DNA of 64,000 nucleotides from NCBI RefSeq assembly GCF_000801105.2, contig NC_079514.1, positions 12,812,293-12,876,292 on the forward strand. Reading direction: 5' to 3'. Below the pieces are notes generated by a model. The model searched no databases, was not told where the DNA came from, and saw only the letters and a program-made list of their open reading frames with translations. Positions 60,041 through 64,000 of the stretch are shown here, piece by piece (position 1 is the stretch's first letter; each line of letters opens with the position of its first letter). This DNA is from Raphanus sativus (lineage: Eukaryota > Streptophyta > Magnoliopsida > Brassicales > Brassicaceae). The translations under genes were made by a program, and so were the position numbers.

Positions 60041-63000
60041 CTATTTATTGGTATATATTTATAATCATAAATGCAGAAATATATATAGAACAATATTAAG
60101 TAATTAGATTCATATAATTTAAGCGTACGAAATTAGCCAAGACACAACTACTATAGTTTATATGTTTCATTCCACAATGGATTCATATTCTTTATCATGT
60201 GCGTGTGCATATGTGTACGTGTATGAATTTATTAGAAATGGCCGTATTTTTAATAAAATAACAATAAGTTTCTCTATATAATGTAAACGCCCCTAAAATA
60301 ATGTATCAAAGACTCGCACATTGAATGACATATTGTTATACAGTTAAGCTAACACTAATGTATAGTATACATACTTAGAAGACCATCTTTTGACCGATCA
60401 ATGGGCCAAAGTCTAAGATTCTATTATATAGTGTTTGATCCAAAAAGATTCCAAATTCTCATAGATAGTACTTATTCATGAGCAAAATTGTGTTGAAGAA
60501 CAAAAAAAAAGATAATGGTCCTGTGGTATCAGACGTATATACACACCTATCTCTTTTTCTTTTTTTTTGTGATCAAAACACACCTATCTCTTTTCTTGCC
60601 TAAAAAATCAACGTAAAACTTTCAATGTTTTTTTGGTTGAAAATATTCCCGCAACACGCTTCTACCATGATAATCTCCCAGTACTATAATAGTTTACTTT
60701 AAACATCTAAGAGTTCAGTTATCTATTTATTGTTTTCTCGTTTTGCATTTGCAAGAAAGTGCATTTTTATTTATTGAAACCATCCTTAATTATCAAATTC
60801 TAAAGGCATAGTAAAACAAATGAAACATGAAATTTCCCTTAACTTATGATGTTTGCTAGAATTATTTAATATTGTAAATATGAACATAATGTTCTAATAT
60901 GTCGATATAAACATAAAGATCAAATATAATTTGATTTGGAATAATCCAGTCTATCAACTATTCTCTTATTTATTTATTTCTTCAAACCCAATATCTTCCA
61001 CGTCCCAAAATGCAGAGAGCCTTTGACATGAAGATTTTATCATAGACTTGTTTTCATTTCTCTTGTATATTATCTTGTACTGTGCTGGTCTTTGGGCCAT
61101 AATAAACTGAGACGACGAAAAAAGAGTATAATCCACTTTTTTATGTTACCATTTTCCACATTCCTGTGTACATATCTGTTTCCATGTATATATATAATTT
61201 GTATGTAGAGGCGGCATGGCACGGTTGGCTGTGCACATGCATTTTGGTACAAAAAATGTTAGTATATTCTCCGTATTTTGAATGCTCTTTTGTAATATTT
61301 CATGACTGCATCTATTCATATATATACACACTATAACAAAAGTAAATAAATTGCTTAACAAGGAAAATTGATCCAAAAAGAACAAAAATAAATCGAACTA
61401 CGAAACGAAGAGAGATGGATCCCACTGGGGTTTAGCTGTTGAAACTTTAGATTAAATCTAATCTTTAAAGTCAAAATATTACCGATCAAAGCTTAGTAAG
61501 TTGTATTGTATCTGAAATTTAAGGTGACTTGATTTTTATTAAGTTTCAAGATAACTTCAAGAGAATTTATAAATTTTTGTATGATTTTTGTTAAACAACT
61601 TTAGAATTTCATCTAAAACTATAAGATTGAGATTTTAATTTTTATAACTAAGAAACCTCATTCAAAAACTCTAAAACCAATTAAAACACTCTAAATATTA
61701 AACTTAAATTTTGTTTAACAACAATAGATTTCAAAATATTTTATGAAATGATAAGTTCAATAACACTAGATTTTAAAATATTTTTTAAAACCATATTTAA
61801 ATAACAGTTAATTTATTATATTAATACAAATCACCTCAAATTTCTAGTTCAATATACCTTTCTTAGAGATTCTAAACTGTTTTAAGCTTTTCTTAAAATT
61901 CTCAACACCACAATAACTGAATTTACATTTAATTACGTAAATGATTTTCAAAACAATAATTTATGACTTTGTTTTATCTCCGCTCAAAAATAGAGTGGGA
62001 AATCGAGTAAATGATTCTATAAATGGAGTGATTTTTTATTTTTTATTCGTATTTTATTTTTTACTCTATTTTGAAGTAAATTATGGAATGAGAATGAAAA
62101 TGTTATAAAACTGTCATTTTTAATAGCCTAATGTTTGTAAAGCAAAATTATTTGTAAATCACAATTGCAAACAATCTGAGCCTAGATACAAAGAGATGCG
62201 TGGAAATACATGAAAGCCATTACGGGACAGTCAAACGTTCTCCACAGCCATTCGTACACCTAAAGCAAATATAATGTTCTTCTCGCTGTTTTTTTTCTTT
62301 TTCTTTTTCTTTTTGGCTTGTAAAGGCGGAAAAGAAAATTTAATTTTGTAAAAAATGTAAACTTCCACAGAACCTTTAGAAAGCTTGAAATATGCTTATT
62401 TGACCGGGAAAATCAGTAAGCACTTTGTTTCTTTTTCGACCATGCATGGACTTTATTTTTACTTACATGTGTGGTTCAGTTTTGTGGTTTAAATATATAA
62501 GTACATAACTTCTTTTATTAATTTTTTTGGAACATCTGCTCTTCGTTTTGCAATTCATTTTACGGTGAAGGTCAGCCACCATCTTTACATTAATATATTG
62601 GGGATATTGTTTTAGATATCTTTCAGCAAATACATGCATGAAAGACTAAGAAAATACAGAAGAGTTTCTCAGGCCTTTTGTTTATGGTAAAATATATCAT
62701 TTATAAATGTAATGAGCTAGATATTTTATTTGTTGTCAGGTTATACTGTATATGGTAGGTGTTTCATCATTATGAGTTCATGTTCAAGAAGTGTGAAAAG
62801 TAGTTTGGTTTGCAACAAGCAAAAAGGAATTTTGCGAATTCCACAAACTCCACCATGAATTTGGAACACAACAGATGTTTATCAATATCTACCTCAGAAA
62901 TTTGGTCACTATTTCACCAAAGTCACCTGAAACAATTGATGATCTGGAGAGTCCGACCCGAAACTTTAAATTACTACTATCTGAAGAAAGGTTGGAAAAT

Positions 63001-63089
63001 GTTGACAAAAAAACTTATCTAAAAGAAATGGCGGTCGAAGAAAATAAAAGTGTCGGTGTCAAAACGCGTAGGATTGATTGATAAACCAA
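60041..63089. other. AT-rich spacer, no gene supported
   Basis: No splice-bounded coding sequence or RNA gene is seen. Two overlapping short frames at 62810-63081 (70 and 68 codons) have a slightly gene-like composition but match no family I know, and are not called. Confidence 0.5.
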
Positions 63090-63242
63090 ATAATTTAGTG
63101 AATAATAGATAAGATCTGGTAGGGATTCGAGCGGCGAAAGAGTTTAAGTAAAGAGCACCGGCCACTCATAATTTAGTGAATAATAGATAAGATCTGGTAG
63201 GGATTCGAGCGGCGAAAGAGTTTAAGTAAAGAGCACCGGCCA
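63090..63242. repeat. Exact 75-bp direct repeat, two copies
   Basis: Positions 63090-63164 and 63168-63242 are identical, separated by CTC. The unit contains GATCTGGTAGGGATTCGAGC and ends GAGCACCGGCCA. The identity means a very recent duplication or an assembly artefact. Confidence 0.95.
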
Positions 63243-64000
63243 ACAGTCCACAATGATTAGAATTTGTTAGAGTGAGTTACCACTTGAGACACTTTTTTTT
63301 CTTTTTTTGACATCATAAGACACATGTTGCTGGAGATACACTTTTACTATTAGCTGTTTTATTTTTAGACGAAAATACCCCTTATTCATGTAACTGAGAT
63401 AGTAATCAAAGTTGTTTCTTTTCGTTTAGTTTGTGGGGACCAATATCAGTTTCTTATTTTCTTGTGTTATTTTTTGAAGTTATTATCATAATTTTATAAA
63501 AGAACTAATTTATATGCCGCTGGATGGAGACATAAAGTAAATGAGATCATGAAGATATAATCATTTATATTTTATTTATCCCCATCATATTTATTTCATT
63601 CATTAATTCAATTTTTGATATGTAAATAAAAAAATTATAACTGTATTCTAAACCTGTTTCTTTTTTTTTTATATTATTTTGATATCCATATCCATATATT
63701 TTATACTTTAATGTCTAATTAAGTTTCAAAATTTAATTTATTAGACATGTGTTTCGTGGAAGTGGATACTATTATTTTTCCAATTCTATGTTTTGTTTTC
63801 AATTTTTCGTATAGTTAGTGGAGACCAAACATAAAATGTGTCGTTTTGTGTTTGGTTAGATAGGAAAAAATGTATTTTTATTACTTTATTTAGTTAGATT
63901 TTTTTAGTTCTACAACTATTCCTTCAATCTCCATGTTTTTTATTAGCTTATTTTTCAATATAAGATATAAAAAGAAAATATAGTTACTACAATAAATTAT
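63243..64000. other. AT-rich spacer to the window end, no gene seen
   Basis: No open frame, exon-like segment or structured repeat is visible. Confidence 0.5.

Noticed and set aside
62810..63081. Two overlapping short frames as a gene remnant
   Set aside because: No similarity I recognise, no splice-supported extension and no promoter; only a similarity search could settle it.

Overview
The window is plant nuclear DNA, almost certainly from a Brassica-type crucifer. Genes are intron-split with GT/AG borders and lie in AT-rich, transposon-rich spacer. The gene order matches, in reverse numerical order, the Arabidopsis thaliana chromosome 3 interval from about At3g28150 to At3g27970: TBL22, a 2H phosphoesterase-family gene, UMAMIT transporters, an LRR receptor-like kinase, UVH3/XPG, SWEET4 and an exonuclease-family zinc-finger gene. 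Locus names rest on recognition of the proteins and on this order; no database was searched.

Layout. 1-480: end of a minus-strand Helitron. 723-8123: a complete CACTA (En/Spm-type) transposon with 14-bp matching termini, a 3-bp ACA target duplication, an intact four-exon TNPD transposase gene (1151 aa) and a second five-exon transposase gene with one in-frame stop near its start. 8249-9227: a minus-strand retroposon with a 17-bp target duplication and A tail. 11393-12254: Helitron-like repeat. 12776-14332 (+): TBL22-like O-acetyltransferase. 14801-15397 (-): 2H phosphoesterase-family protein. 16628-19446 and 20826-23000 (-): two complete UMAMIT transporters, followed at 25641-26097 by the last exons of a third that is broken. 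26585-29894 (-): LRR receptor-like pseudokinase. 35496-42250 (-): 17-exon UVH3/XPG repair endonuclease. 43212-43971: a tandem TRIM element (three LTRs, two internal segments). 47477-49130 (+): SWEET4 sugar transporter. 49.6-56.6 kb: telomere-like repeats, tandem Helitrons and a LINE fragment with an RNase H domain. 56879-59069 (-): exonuclease-family protein lacking several catalytic residues. 59.1-64 kb: no gene seen; a Stowaway MITE and an exact 75-bp duplication.

The host genes form no pathway. They are a collinear set of independently transcribed genes: cell-wall acetylation, membrane transport, receptor signalling, DNA repair and RNA/nucleotide-enzyme-like proteins. The unusual content is mostly in the mobile DNA (CACTA gene layout, tandem TRIM, several elements with readable target duplications) and in conserved proteins whose catalytic motifs are altered. 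I found no CRISPR array, rRNA or tRNA gene, and nothing I would call a wholly new system.
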